14,472 nt of DNA from Nitrospirota bacterium (lineage in GTDB: Bacteria > Nitrospirota > Thermodesulfovibrionia > JACRGW01): assembly GCA_016212195.1 (NCBI GenBank), contig JACRGW010000133.1, positions 1 through 14,472 of the forward strand, in the 5' to 3' direction. Both the position numbers and the translations under genes were made by a program. Below the pieces are notes generated by a model, which did not search any database, was not told the DNA's origin, and worked only from the letters and a program-made list of their open reading frames with translations. Shown piece after piece: positions 1-7,139 of the stretch; positions within the stretch are counted from its first letter, which is position 1, and each line of letters opens with the position of its first letter.

Positions 1-727
1 AATCTCATCATAAGAATACAAATTAATAGTAATGCCCACAAAAAACGAATTCCCTCTTGATGAAATCGGCCAGCGGTTAAAGTGGCTGATGATCATCAGG
101 ATTATACTTGTAACGATCTTATTGGGCTCCTCAGCAACCCTCGAACTTGGGTTCAGGGCATTTCCTTATCCCTCTTTTTTATATCTGATAATTGCGATAA
201 CTTATCTCCTTTCCATCTTTTACGCAATACTGATTAATAGACTTAAGAGGCTGAGGTTATTGGCAGAAATTCAGCTTTCCCTTGATGTTCTTATGGCCAC
301 AGGAGTCGTATATATTACGGGTGGGATTGAGAGTTGGTTCCCTTTTACGTATCTTCTTATCATAATAGCAGGGAGTATCATCCTCTATTCCAGGGGAGGT
401 CTCCTTATCGCCTCTTTAAGTAGTATTCTATACGGCGGTGTTCTGGTACTCCAGTTTTACGGTATCCTTCCAATTACCACTGATAGACATCTCGTCGAGA
501 TAGATTATCTCTATAATCTTTTTATATATATAACAGCCTTCTATTCCGTATCCTACCTGAGCGGAACCTTATCCGAAAGACTTAAAAAGACAGGCGAGAA
601 GCTTAAAGAAAGGGATGCAGACCTGCTTGATCTAAGGGCATTCAGCGACAATGTGATTAAGTCTTTGACAAGCGGACTTTTCACTACGGATATATATGGA
701 AGAATAACATTTATTAACAAGACAGCA

Positions 728-730
728 TAA
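728..730 (+). other. Premature TAA inside the pilS PAS domain
   Basis: This TAA lies at codon 233 of pilS, in the same frame as both the 32-730 and the 800-1762 segments. Residues before it (GRITFINKTA) and after it (DITGWDIEE) read as one uninterrupted PAS motif. In this family the position is commonly Glu or Lys, so GAA to TAA (G to T) or AAA to TAA is the simplest explanation. No frameshift or deletion accompanies it. Confidence 0.9.
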
Positions 731-1728
731 GATATTACAGGCTGGGATATCGAAGAGGTAAGAGGTAAGGAAATTTCATCCATATTCTCATCGGATGGAA
801 TGAGTATAATCCTGAATCAGATCCATAACAATACTAAAGACCCAGCACCCAGAATACAAACGTTCCGTTATGAAGAAGAGTTTTTAAGAAGAGACGGGAA
901 AAAACTTATACTCGGAATAAGACTTTCACCGCTTAAAGACAGAAATGATGTAATATCGGGGTTTATTGGGATCTTTCAGGATCTTACAAAGATAAAGGAA
1001 TTAGAAAAAGAGGTAGAGAAGAAAGAAAAGATGGCTGCCATAGGGGAACTTTCATCATGGATGGCACACGAGATAAGAAATCCTTTAGCATCTTTAAGTG
1101 GTTCTATTCAGGTTCTTAGAGAGAACCTGAACCCTACGGAGAGAAATATTCGACTTATCGAGATAGCCCTGAGGGAAACAGATAGACTCAATCTAATTGT
1201 GGAAGATTTTTTGAAATATGCAAGACCCAGACCCCTATCTGTTGAGTTATGCGGCATTAACAAACTTATAATTGATACAATATTGCTATTGAAAAATAGT
1301 AAAGAATTCCATGATGGAGTAAAGATAAATTATTTTCTTACTCGTGATGGAGAGACCATAAACAATGGAAAGTCGGAATCGAATCGTATTGAGATTGAGG
1401 CCTTTGTGGATCCTAACCAAATGAAACAGGTTTTCTGGAATCTATCCATAAATGCAGTCCATGCGATGCCGAAGGGAGGGGAACTTATGATAAGTTCGAA
1501 AATCATGACTGAAGACCCAAATATTATTGAGATTACCTTTAGGGATACTGGGGTGGGGATAGAAAAAGAAAATCTCGATTTTATTTTTTACCCTTTTTAT
1601 TCGACAAAAGAAATAGGCTCTGGTCTTGGACTGGCTATAGCCTACAGGATTATAGAAGAACATAAGGGCAGAATCAAGGTTGACAGCGAGGTAGGTAAGG
1701 GGACGACCATCAGGGTATATCTGCCAGT

Positions 1729-1748
1729 AGACAGCAGACAGCAGACAG
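1729..1748 (+). repeat. Heptamer tandem repeat (AGACAGC, about 2.9 copies)
   Basis: AGACAGC occurs at 1729-1735 and 1736-1742, followed by AGACAGT at 1743-1749. It overlaps the last codons of pilS, just after the conserved end of the ATPase domain (RVYLPV), and encodes the non-conserved tail (DSRQQT). Because 7 is not a multiple of 3, a gain or loss of one unit would change the C-terminal tail of PilS and its distance to pilR. Confidence 0.8.
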
Positions 1749-1768
1749 TTATTAGTTTATAGCAGATT

Positions 1769-3127
1769 ATGGCAAAGATTCTTGTTGCTGAAGACGAAAA
1801 GAACCTAAGAGAGGTACTGTCGATAGCTCTCGAAGAGGACGGCCATGATGTTACGCTCTGCGAGAATGGGAAGATCGCTATCGATGCTCTAAAAAGAGAG
1901 ATCTTTGATATCATTATTACTGATCTGAAGATGCCAGGGGCAGATGGCATTTCTGTTCTTAAGACCTCAAAGGAATTATCCCCTGATACAGTAGTGATAA
2001 TGATTACCGCCTTTGGCACAATAGAGACTGCCATTGAGACTTTTAAGGAAGGTGCCTATGATTATTTAACCAAACCCTTCAATATAAATGAATTAAGACA
2101 TACTATAAATAAGGCATTAGAAAAAAAGGTACTTACGGAACAGTATGTACTTCTCAAAAGAGAGATAGAATCGAAATATGGGTTCGAAAGCATCATAGGC
2201 AGAAGCCCTGCTATGCAGAAGGTTTTTACCATGATTCAGAAGATTGCATCTACTATGAGTAATGTTATGATAACAGGAGAAAGCGGTACAGGAAAGGAAC
2301 TTGTTGCGAGGGCAATACATAACCTGAGTCCCAGGAAGGATAGACCCTTTGTAACTGTAAACTGTGGTGCCCTTCCTGAAAACCTTCTCGAGAGTGAGCT
2401 CTTCGGCCATATGAAGGGTTCTTTTACAGGTGCTATCTCGAATAAAGAAGGGCTTTTTGAGGTTGCTAACGGAGGTACTATATTCCTTGATGAGATAAGT
2501 GAGACCTCTCAAAATCTGCAGGTAAAACTCCTGAGGGTGCTGGAAGACCATAGCTTCAAGAGGGTAGGGGGTACATCCGATATAAATGTAGATATAAGGG
2601 TTATCGCAGCAACAAATAGAGAACTCATGGATGCGGTCAAAGAAGGTGAATTCAGAGAGGATCTATTCTACAGACTTAATGTCCTTCCTATCCATCTTCC
2701 ACCATTAAGGGAGCGCAGAGAAGATATACCCCTTCTAGTAGAATATTTTTTAACTAAATATTCTAAAGGGAATGCCAAGAAAACATCCTCTGAGGCATTG
2801 GACATATTGGTAAACTGTCCCTGGAAGGGAAATGTTAGAGAACTTGAAAATACCATAACAAGGGTAGTCGCTTTAACCGATAGAGATACAATCCTGATAG
2901 ATGATATACCAAGAGAAATAAGAATTCCTGCACCTGTAAACGAGATGATTCCATATGATGTTCCTGATGAAGGAGTAGACCTTGATGGACTTGTTAAGGA
3001 CATAGAAAAGAATCTTTTGCTTAATGCCCTCGATAAATCGAAAGGTATCAAGACTGAAGCAGCACGCCTTCTCAGAATCAGTTTTCGCTCCTTAAGGCAT
3101 AGACTTAAGAAATATGGGATTAATTGA
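1769..3127 (+). CDS. pilR: PilR, sigma-54-dependent response regulator for type IV pilin expression
   Basis: This is an NtrC-family transcription activator, 452 residues, the usual length. The receiver domain (about 3-115) has the acidic pocket (EDE at 8-10), the phospho-acceptor Asp52 in TDLKMPG, Thr80 and Lys102. The central AAA+ domain has Walker A GESGTGKE (170-177), the sigma-54 contact loop GSFTGA (217-222; the consensus is GAFTGA, and Ser at the second position is a tolerated variant) and Walker B TIFLDE (237-242). A Fis-type helix-turn-helix closes the protein (about 416-452, KTEAARLLRISFRSLRHRL). It follows pilS by 6 nt, so the two are probably co-transcribed. The downstream -24/-12 promoter before a pilin gene is its obvious target, which favours PilR over other NtrC-type regulators. 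Translation starts at ATG 1769 with only a weak ribosome binding site. The gene ends in TGA, within an inverted repeat. Confidence 0.93.
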   Translation: MAKILVAEDEKNLREVLSIALEEDGHDVTLCENGKIAIDALKREIFDIIITDLKMPGADGISVLKTSKELSPDTVVIMITAFGTIETAIETFKEGAYDYLTKPFNINELRHTINKALEKKVLTEQYVLLKREIESKYGFESIIGRSPAMQKVFTMIQKIASTMSNVMITGESGTGKELVARAIHNLSPRKDRPFVTVNCGALPENLLESELFGHMKGSFTGAISNKEGLFEVANGGTIFLDEISETSQNLQVKLLRVLEDHSFKRVGGTSDINVDIRVIAATNRELMDAVKEGEFREDLFYRLNVLPIHLPPLRERREDIPLLVEYFLTKYSKGNAKKTSSEALDILVNCPWKGNVRELENTITRVVALTDRDTILIDDIPREIRIPAPVNEMIPYDVPDEGVDLDGLVKDIEKNLLLNALDKSKGIKTEAARLLRISFRSLRHRLKKYGIN

Positions 3128-3150
3128 CAAAATTCGTCAATATAATGACA
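3124..3150 (+). promoter_or_regulatory. Inverted and direct TGACA elements, candidate PilR-binding region
   Basis: An inverted repeat TTGAC (3124-3128) / GTCAA (3136-3140) overlaps the pilR stop codon. TGACA appears at 3125-3129 and again at 3146-3150, exactly 21 bp apart, about two helical turns and so on the same DNA face. TGACA is the complement of the TGTC core reported for PilR sites in Pseudomonas. It lies about 160-180 bp upstream of the sigma-54 promoter, a usual enhancer distance. A further CTGTC is at 3279-3283. Assigning these as enhancers is inference. Confidence 0.4.
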
Positions 3151-3306
3151 TATTTTGTAAGAGGTTAAGTAATATACAGAGAAAATTGAGATGGAAAAGT
3201 ATTATAGTATTTAGATGTTCAAATAGGGATATCATAACTATTTGATTACACATTCTTTTTTTATTTCACCACTACTGCCTGTCAATAACATCCACTTCTT
3301 TAGATT

Positions 3307-3322
3307 TGGCACGAAATATGCT
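3307..3322 (+). promoter_or_regulatory. Sigma-54 (-24/-12) promoter of the pilin genes
   Basis: TGGCACG (3307-3313), four bases, then ATGCT (3318-3322) matches the sigma-54 consensus TGGCACG-N4-TTGCW with one mismatch. The invariant GG (3308-3309) and GC (3320-3321) have the required spacing. Transcription would start near 3333, leaving a leader of about 150 nt before the pilA ATG at 3486. Its place between pilR, a sigma-54 activator, and a pilin gene strongly supports it. Confidence 0.85.
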
Positions 3323-3360
3323 TTTTATTTAAGTTAAAAAACATTAGCTACTATCCACTT

Positions 3361-3437
3361 GATGCAAATATGAGGAGGTGATGCAAAAGATAGAATGCAG
3401 TATTAAGATAAAGGGCAGTATTAAGTATAGTTGGTGA
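3361..3437 (+). promoter_or_regulatory. pilA leader with a consensus Shine-Dalgarno, short ORF and direct repeats
   Basis: Within the predicted pilA leader, GAGGAGGTGAT (3372-3382) is an almost complete complement of the 16S rRNA 3' end, yet it lies over 100 nt upstream of the pilin start. An 18-codon ORF begins inside it at ATG 3381 and stops at TGA 3435-3437. Its spacing to the Shine-Dalgarno is very short, so initiation there is doubtful. GATGCAAA repeats at 3361 and 3380, and GCAGTATTAAG repeats at 3397-3407 and 3415-3425. The rest of the 3128-3485 gap shows no other gene. A leader-peptide or ribosome standby role is speculative. Confidence 0.35.
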
Positions 3438-3473
3438 AAAGGGTTGCCAAGGATTCAAACTTTAAAAAATCAG

Positions 3474-3481
3474 AAAGGAGG
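3474..3481 (+). promoter_or_regulatory. Ribosome binding site that fixes the pilA start
   Basis: AAAGGAGG lies 4 nt before ATG 3486. It selects this start over the upstream TTG at 3444, which would add 14 residues and an implausibly long pilin leader. Confidence 0.8.
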
Positions 3482-3485
3482 AAAG

Positions 3486-4061
3486 ATGTATAAGGCAATT
3501 TATAACTTAAAGGAACAAAAAGGTTTTACCCTCATAGAGCTGCTGATTGTCATAGCCATCATCGGTATTCTCGCCGCAATAGCGATACCTGGATACATCG
3601 GTATGCAGGATAGAGGCAGAAGAGGTGCGGTTACAAGAGCAGCATCAGCTAATGAGCCAGAATTACAGGCATGGATGAATTCTATAAAGAAGTCAGGGAC
3701 CCCTCAGGGTACGCTAACAGAAGTAGATACTGATGGCTCTGGACAAGTTGTAGTAGGTACGGATTTGACAAACACTGCGTTAGCAACTGCTGGTCTTGTT
3801 ACTCAATGGATAACAGCACATCCATTAGCAACAAATGCATCTCCGTGGGATGCTACTGTTACCCTGTGGGCTGACGGCGGTGTACAGCCTACTTTGGTTG
3901 CGTGTACAACAGCAGCGTTAAATGGCAGGGTTACTTTATGTTACACGCCAGGACAAGGTGCTACAATTACAGCTCTATATGTGGTGTCGAAAGATAGAGG
4001 AACTGTAATTACTGCCACAGATGGCGGTGTGATTACTTCAAAGACCATAAGTTCTGAGTAG
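3486..4061 (+). CDS. pilA: Type IVa pilin precursor (first pilin)
   Basis: This is a structural pilin of the type IV pilus, processed by a PilD-type peptidase at the inner membrane. The 13-residue positively charged leader ends in Gly and is followed by FTLIELLIVIAIIGILAAIA, with Phe at +1 and Glu at +5 as in type IVa pilins. The hydrophobic helix continues into a Thr/Ala/Val-rich globular domain. Cys140 and Cys152 probably form a disulfide near the C-terminus. ATG 3486 is chosen over an in-frame TTG at 3444, because it has a strong ribosome binding site (AAAGGAGG, 3474-3481, 4 nt spacing) and gives a normal short leader. The precursor is 191 residues and the mature protein about 178. It is probably PilR/sigma-54 driven. 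A perfect hairpin follows the stop. The globular domain is not one I recognise, so major versus minor pilin cannot be fixed from sequence alone; position and the strong start favour the major subunit. Confidence 0.88.
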   Translation: MYKAIYNLKEQKGFTLIELLIVIAIIGILAAIAIPGYIGMQDRGRRGAVTRAASANEPELQAWMNSIKKSGTPQGTLTEVDTDGSGQVVVGTDLTNTALATAGLVTQWITAHPLATNASPWDATVTLWADGGVQPTLVACTTAALNGRVTLCYTPGQGATITALYVVSKDRGTVITATDGGVITSKTISSE

Positions 4062-4066
4062 CGTAA

Positions 4067-4097
4067 TTAAAGGCCCGTGAAAACCACGGGCCTTTAA
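4067..4097 (+). terminator. Perfect 13-bp hairpin between the two pilin genes (terminator or attenuator)
   Basis: TTAAAGGCCCGTG (4067-4079) pairs perfectly with its complement at 4085-4097 across a 5-nt AAAAC loop. It begins 5 nt after the pilA stop. The only T-run (TTT) lies inside the stem, followed by AAAAC, so it is a weak intrinsic terminator on the + strand. It could cause partial termination or stabilise the 3' end of the pilA message, which would keep the second pilin at lower abundance. Confidence 0.7.
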
Positions 4098-4108
4098 AAC
4101 TTAATGTT

Positions 4109-4561
4109 ATGGATAAAAGAGGCTTTACTCTTACGGAGTTGATTATAGTAGTTGCAATTATTTCTATCCTCGCTGCAATTGCTATACCTGCATATATAGG
4201 GCAACAGAAAAATGCTGCAAGACAGGAAGCATTTACTAACCTCGAGAACTTGAGACTTCTTGAGGAGCAGTTTATTTCAGAGAACGGCGTATATACAACC
4301 GGAATGGGTACTGTTGCGGGGAGTACGGCAGCTATTCGTGATGCAAACGTTACCGCAATACAAACCAATGCACTGCCAAATAGATTGCCTGGGTTTCGGC
4401 CAGGAACTGGAGCAAATTTCAGTTATAGAGTAGAACAGAATGTCGATTTAGCAGGGGGAGCGCAAACACCTTGTTTTCGGGCAACAGCAACAGGTGTGGA
4501 CAATACAAGGGTTGCTGGTGAGACATACGCAATAGACTGCAATAATAACAGGAATTTTTAA
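4109..4561 (+). CDS. Type IVa pilin-like protein (second pilin, PilE-like)
   Basis: This 150-residue prepilin has a 5-residue leader ending in Gly, cleaved before FTLTELIIVVAIISILAAIA (Phe +1, Glu +5). The region after the helix (about 35-60, ARQEAFTNLENLRLLEEQF) resembles PilE-type pilins. Cys122 and Cys144 enclose a C-terminal loop typical of a disulfide-bonded D-region. No Shine-Dalgarno precedes ATG 4109; the bases before it are the 3' arm of the hairpin plus ACTTAATGTT. It therefore probably depends on readthrough past the hairpin and on weak or leaderless-like initiation. Overall similarity to the first pilin is confined to the N-terminal helix. It could be a minor pilin or an alternative major pilin. 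It converges with tldD, with only 12 bp between the stop codons. Confidence 0.85.
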   Translation: MDKRGFTLTELIIVVAIISILAAIAIPAYIGQQKNAARQEAFTNLENLRLLEEQFISENGVYTTGMGTVAGSTAAIRDANVTAIQTNALPNRLPGFRPGTGANFSYRVEQNVDLAGGAQTPCFRATATGVDNTRVAGETYAIDCNNNRNF

Positions 4562-4573
4562 AGAAACTTCCTG
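4549..4573. terminator. Possible weak bidirectional hairpin between convergent genes
   Basis: CAGGAA (4549-4554) and TTCCTG (4568-4573) are complementary and span the end of the second pilin gene up to the base next to the tldD stop. The loop is A/T-rich with T-runs on one side and A-runs on the other. The stem is only 6 bp, so termination activity is doubtful; nothing stronger is visible in this convergent junction. Confidence 0.3.
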
Positions 4574-5998
4574 CTACACCTTTCCCCCTACTATTATCTC
4601 CGGAATTCTGAGAGTAGGCATCGCGTCTGATACGGGGACGCCCTGACCGTCTTTTCCACAGGTACCGATAGAGAAACCCAAATCATTTCCTATCATATCT
4701 ATCATCTTTAGTATCTTAGGGCCATTTCCAGTAAGGGTTGCGCCTCTCACAGGGTCTCCAATTTTGCCATTCTCAATCAAGTAACACTCATTCACCTCGA
4801 AGACAAAGTCTCCATTGACAGTATTTACCTGCCCGCCACCCATCTTTTTTACAAAGAGCCCTTTATCTACCGATCTGAGGATCTCAGATGGTTCTTTCTC
4901 ACCCGGCTCAATTAGGGTATTGGTCATTCTCGGTATAGGTCTTTTATGATAGGATTCTCTCCTGCCGTTTCCTGTAGACCTCTTCCCATCCTTCATTGCG
5001 GTTAAACGGTCATACATATAGTTTTTTAAAACGCCATTTTTGACGAGAACTGTTCTTTCTGACTCAACACCCTCATCATCAAATCTGAAGGAACCTCTTT
5101 TATTAGGAAGTGTGGCATCGTCTACAACTGTTATCATAGAGGAGGCGATTGTTTCTCCAATTTTATTTGAGTAAACAGATAATCCCTGTTGTGCAAGATC
5201 TGCCTCAAGACCATGACCGATAGCCTCGTGTATCATTGTGCCACCGGCATCAGATGAGATAACAACAGGCATGAGTCCACCGGGTGCCCTTTTCGCTTCG
5301 AGCATCATTAATGCTCTTTTTGTTGCGATCTCGGCAACATTTTCTATGGGAAAAGAATCAAAGATCTCAAATCCTATCAATCCGCCTATAGGTTCATATC
5401 CTGTCTGGATTATATCACCATCTGCTGTAACTACATGAACGGTGGCAAGTGTATAGACTCTCAAATCTTCAACAAGATCACCTTCTGAATTCGCTATCCA
5501 GACCTGCTGTATCCGGTCACCATATGTTGCAATTACCTGCCTTACCCTTTTATCGATCGCTCTCGCAACTCTGTTTGCCCTTATAGCTATTTCTGCCTTT
5601 TTATCAGTATCGATATCGAGGGGGTATCGTTCAATTTTAAAATCAGTCTTGGGGTTCTTCTTTCTCAGGTTGAAAACCGCATTCCTTTTATATCCCTTTA
5701 CCCCGTTAGAGGTTTTACCTCTAACGGGGTTTACAGCCTTGTTTACAACGCTTGCCAATTCAAGAAGGCTCTTTTCTGATATCTCATTACTATAGGCATA
5801 GGCGGTCTTCTCGCCGAATATAACCCTTACGCCTGCACCCATATCCTTTCCTGATACAAACCGTTCGATTTTGTTGTCCTCAAGGGTTACAGATGTTGGC
5901 TGGCTTACCTCTATAAAGATATCGGCATAGTCGCCACCATTCTCCAAGGCCTTCTCTAGTATCTTTGGGAGATCGAGATTTTCAATAAATGATTGCAT
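4574..5998 (-). CDS. tldD: TldD-type metalloprotease subunit
   Basis: TldD is the zinc-bearing subunit of the TldD/TldE (PmbA) protease, which in E. coli degrades unfolded peptides and matures some modified peptides. The zinc motif HEAIGH is at residues 257-262 (numbered from ATG 5998). C-terminal family signatures are present (TGNGRRESY, MTNTLIEPG, GGGQVNTVNGDFVF, VRGATLTGNG). The length of 474 is normal. An in-frame TTG at 6019 would add seven residues encoded by a repeat element, so ATG 5998 is preferred, although no clear ribosome binding site is visible. Residues about 90-100 (NPVRGKTSNGV) are encoded by a palindromic insertion in a variable linker. It is the last gene of the leuD-leuB-asd-tldD run, after a repeat-bearing 97-bp gap. 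The TldE partner is not in the window. Confidence 0.92.
   Translation of the reverse strand: MQSFIENLDLPKILEKALENGGDYADIFIEVSQPTSVTLEDNKIERFVSGKDMGAGVRVIFGEKTAYAYSNEISEKSLLELASVVNKAVNPVRGKTSNGVKGYKRNAVFNLRKKNPKTDFKIERYPLDIDTDKKAEIAIRANRVARAIDKRVRQVIATYGDRIQQVWIANSEGDLVEDLRVYTLATVHVVTADGDIIQTGYEPIGGLIGFEIFDSFPIENVAEIATKRALMMLEAKRAPGGLMPVVISSDAGGTMIHEAIGHGLEADLAQQGLSVYSNKIGETIASSMITVVDDATLPNKRGSFRFDDEGVESERTVLVKNGVLKNYMYDRLTAMKDGKRSTGNGRRESYHKRPIPRMTNTLIEPGEKEPSEILRSVDKGLFVKKMGGGQVNTVNGDFVFEVNECYLIENGKIGDPVRGATLTGNGPKILKMIDMIGNDLGFSIGTCGKDGQGVPVSDAMPTLRIPEIIVGGKV
5697..5733. repeat. Palindromic element inserted in frame in tldD
   Basis: CCCCGTTAGAGG (5701-5712) and CCTCTAACGGGG (5718-5729) form a perfect 12-bp stem around a TTTTA loop. 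The palindrome is flanked by TTTA at 5697-5700 and TTTA at 5730-5733, which looks like a 4-bp target duplication. Palindrome plus one duplication is 33 bp, exactly 11 codons. Removing it restores VVNKAVKGYKRN in TldD. This resembles in-frame palindromic elements known from other bacteria, such as those of Rickettsia, but relation to any named family is untested. Confidence 0.8.
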
Positions 5999-6007
5999 GA
6001 TGCATAG

Positions 6008-6078
6008 ATTCTGAAACAAGTTCAGAATGACATATTAGAGGAACGATTACAGTCATGCCGAACTTGTTTCGGCATCTC
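6008..6078. repeat. Paired inverted hairpin repeat, copy A (asd-tldD gap)
   Basis: Two hairpins face away from each other. ATTCTGAA/TTCAGAAT (6008-6015, 6021-6028) has loop ACAAG, and ATGCCGAA/TTCGGCAT (6055-6062, 6068-6075) has loop CTTGT. Each ends in the tetranucleotide TGAC or GTCA next to the stem. The second is an inverted copy of the first with paired (compensatory) changes in the stem. The same family appears at 8351-8406 and 8981-9020. In the tldD orientation it could also act as a transcript hairpin in the leader. Confidence 0.8.
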
Positions 6079-6095
6079 TTATTTCAGACCTATTT

Positions 6096-7118
6096 TCAAG
6101 CTCCTTCCCTTATCAGATATTCCGCTATCTGGATGGCATTCAGGGCAGCACCTTTCCTGAGATTGTCGCTCACGATCCATAGATTGAGACCATTAGGGAT
6201 GGATTCATCCTCCCTGATTCTTCCAACATATACCTCATCTTTTCCGGAAACATCTACGGGAAGAGGATAGATATTCCTCGATGGGTCATCGTATACAATG
6301 ACACCTGGTGCCGTAGAAAGGATAGCCCTTGCTTCATTAGGTGTAAGTTTCTTTTCAGTTTCTATATTTACAGATTCAGAATGGCCCCTGAAGACGGGGA
6401 CCCTTACAGTCGTAGCTGTAATCTTTATAAAGTCATCCTCCATAATCTTCCTCGTCTCATTTACCATCTTCATTTCTTCCTTTGTATAACCGTTATCGAG
6501 GAAGACATCTATATGGGGGAGACAGTTAAAGGCTATCTGATGGGGATAGACTTTGCATAGCACCTCCTGAAAGTTTAGAAGTGCCTTTGTCTGTTCCAGA
6601 AGCTCATCCATTGCCTTCTTGCCCGTACCAGAGGTGGATTGAAAGGTCGTAACTACTATCCTCCTTATCCTTGCTGCATCGTGTATAGGCTTAAGCGCTA
6701 CGACCATCTGGATGGTAGAGCAGTTTGGATTTGCTATTATACCTTTATGTCTTTTTATTGCTTGGGGATTTACCTCAGGGACAACGAGAGGCACTTCTGG
6801 ATCCATCCTGAAGGCGCTTGAATTATCTATAACAACAGCACCGGACTTGGCAGAGATAGGGGCAAATTCAAGGCTCCTCAATGCACCTGCAGAAAAAAGG
6901 GCAATATCCACACCGTTAAAAGAATCCTTATTAAGGATATTTACCGGTATCTCTTTTCCTTTGAAGGAAAGCGTCTTACCCTCAGATCTCTCAGAAGCGA
7001 GGAGGACTATCCTCTCAACAGGGAAATTCCTCTCTTCAAGGATTTCGACCATTTCGTTTCCGACAACACCGGTAGCGCCTGCAATGGCTACCACATATGT
7101 ATCTTTTTTCGCTAACAT
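6096..7118 (-). CDS. asd: Aspartate-semialdehyde dehydrogenase
   Basis: Asd reduces aspartyl phosphate to aspartate semialdehyde with NADPH in the cytoplasm, feeding lysine/diaminopimelate, threonine, methionine and isoleucine synthesis. The N-terminal Rossmann motif is GATGVVG (14-20). The catalytic Cys133 lies in NPNCSTI, FQSTSGTG is at 159-166, and His246 in FRGHSES is the expected acid/base residue. Length (340) is normal. ATG 7118 is supported by AAAGAGGTG shortly upstream. The gene follows leuB across a 144-bp gap full of G-rich palindromes, and the next gene is tldD. Placement after leuB is common in bacteria that group leucine synthesis and asd. No damage is seen. Confidence 0.96.
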   Translation of the reverse strand: MLAKKDTYVVAIAGATGVVGNEMVEILEERNFPVERIVLLASERSEGKTLSFKGKEIPVNILNKDSFNGVDIALFSAGALRSLEFAPISAKSGAVVIDNSSAFRMDPEVPLVVPEVNPQAIKRHKGIIANPNCSTIQMVVALKPIHDAARIRRIVVTTFQSTSGTGKKAMDELLEQTKALLNFQEVLCKVYPHQIAFNCLPHIDVFLDNGYTKEEMKMVNETRKIMEDDFIKITATTVRVPVFRGHSESVNIETEKKLTPNEARAILSTAPGVIVYDDPSRNIYPLPVDVSGKDEVYVGRIREDESIPNGLNLWIVSDNLRKGAALNAIQIAEYLIREGA

Positions 7119-7139
7119 GCAAACACCTCTTTAATCAAA

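Larger units (their letters stand above)
32..1762 (+). pseudogene. pilS: PilS-like membrane sensor histidine kinase, interrupted by one in-frame TAA
   Basis: This is the sensor kinase of a PilS/PilR two-component pair, expected to autophosphorylate at the inner membrane and pass phosphate to PilR to control pilin transcription. Residues 22-185 form about six hydrophobic membrane segments, followed by a short coiled coil and a PAS domain from about 205. The kinase core has the H-box AHEIRNPL (His at about residue 346), N-box NLSINAVHA, G1 box DTGVGIE and G2 box GSGLGLA. Codon 233 (728-730) is TAA. The reading frame continues without shift on both sides and the PAS sequence resumes at once (NKTA-stop-DITGW), so the whole 577-codon gene is otherwise intact. 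Taken literally, the product is a membrane stub, plus possibly a soluble kinase restarted at ATG 800, which has no convincing ribosome binding site. No clear ribosome binding site precedes ATG 32 either. The C-terminal tail lies in a heptamer repeat. Six nt separate it from pilR. The family call is firm; its functional state is uncertain. Confidence 0.85.

Noticed and set aside
1..31. Possible promoter or ribosome binding site for pilS
   Set aside because: Only 31 bases precede the ATG, and they show no convincing Shine-Dalgarno or -10 element; the control region is probably outside the window.
3124..3146. TTGACA followed by TATAAT after pilR, resembling a sigma-70 promoter
   Set aside because: The spacer is only 11 bp instead of about 17, so it cannot work as a standard -35/-10 pair. 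The TGACA elements fit better as candidate activator sites.
3444..3485. Upstream TTG start that would lengthen the first pilin by 14 residues
   Set aside because: ATG 3486 has a strong ribosome binding site and gives a normal prepilin leader; TTG 3444 has neither.
5999..6019. Upstream TTG start of tldD adding seven residues
   Set aside because: The extra residues are encoded within the hairpin repeat copy A, and TTG has no ribosome binding site; ATG 5998 gives the normal family length.
6712..7134. 140-codon open frame on the + strand opposite asd
   Set aside because: It lies antisense to conserved Asd sequence, lacks motifs and a ribosome binding site, and is explained by the codon bias of asd.
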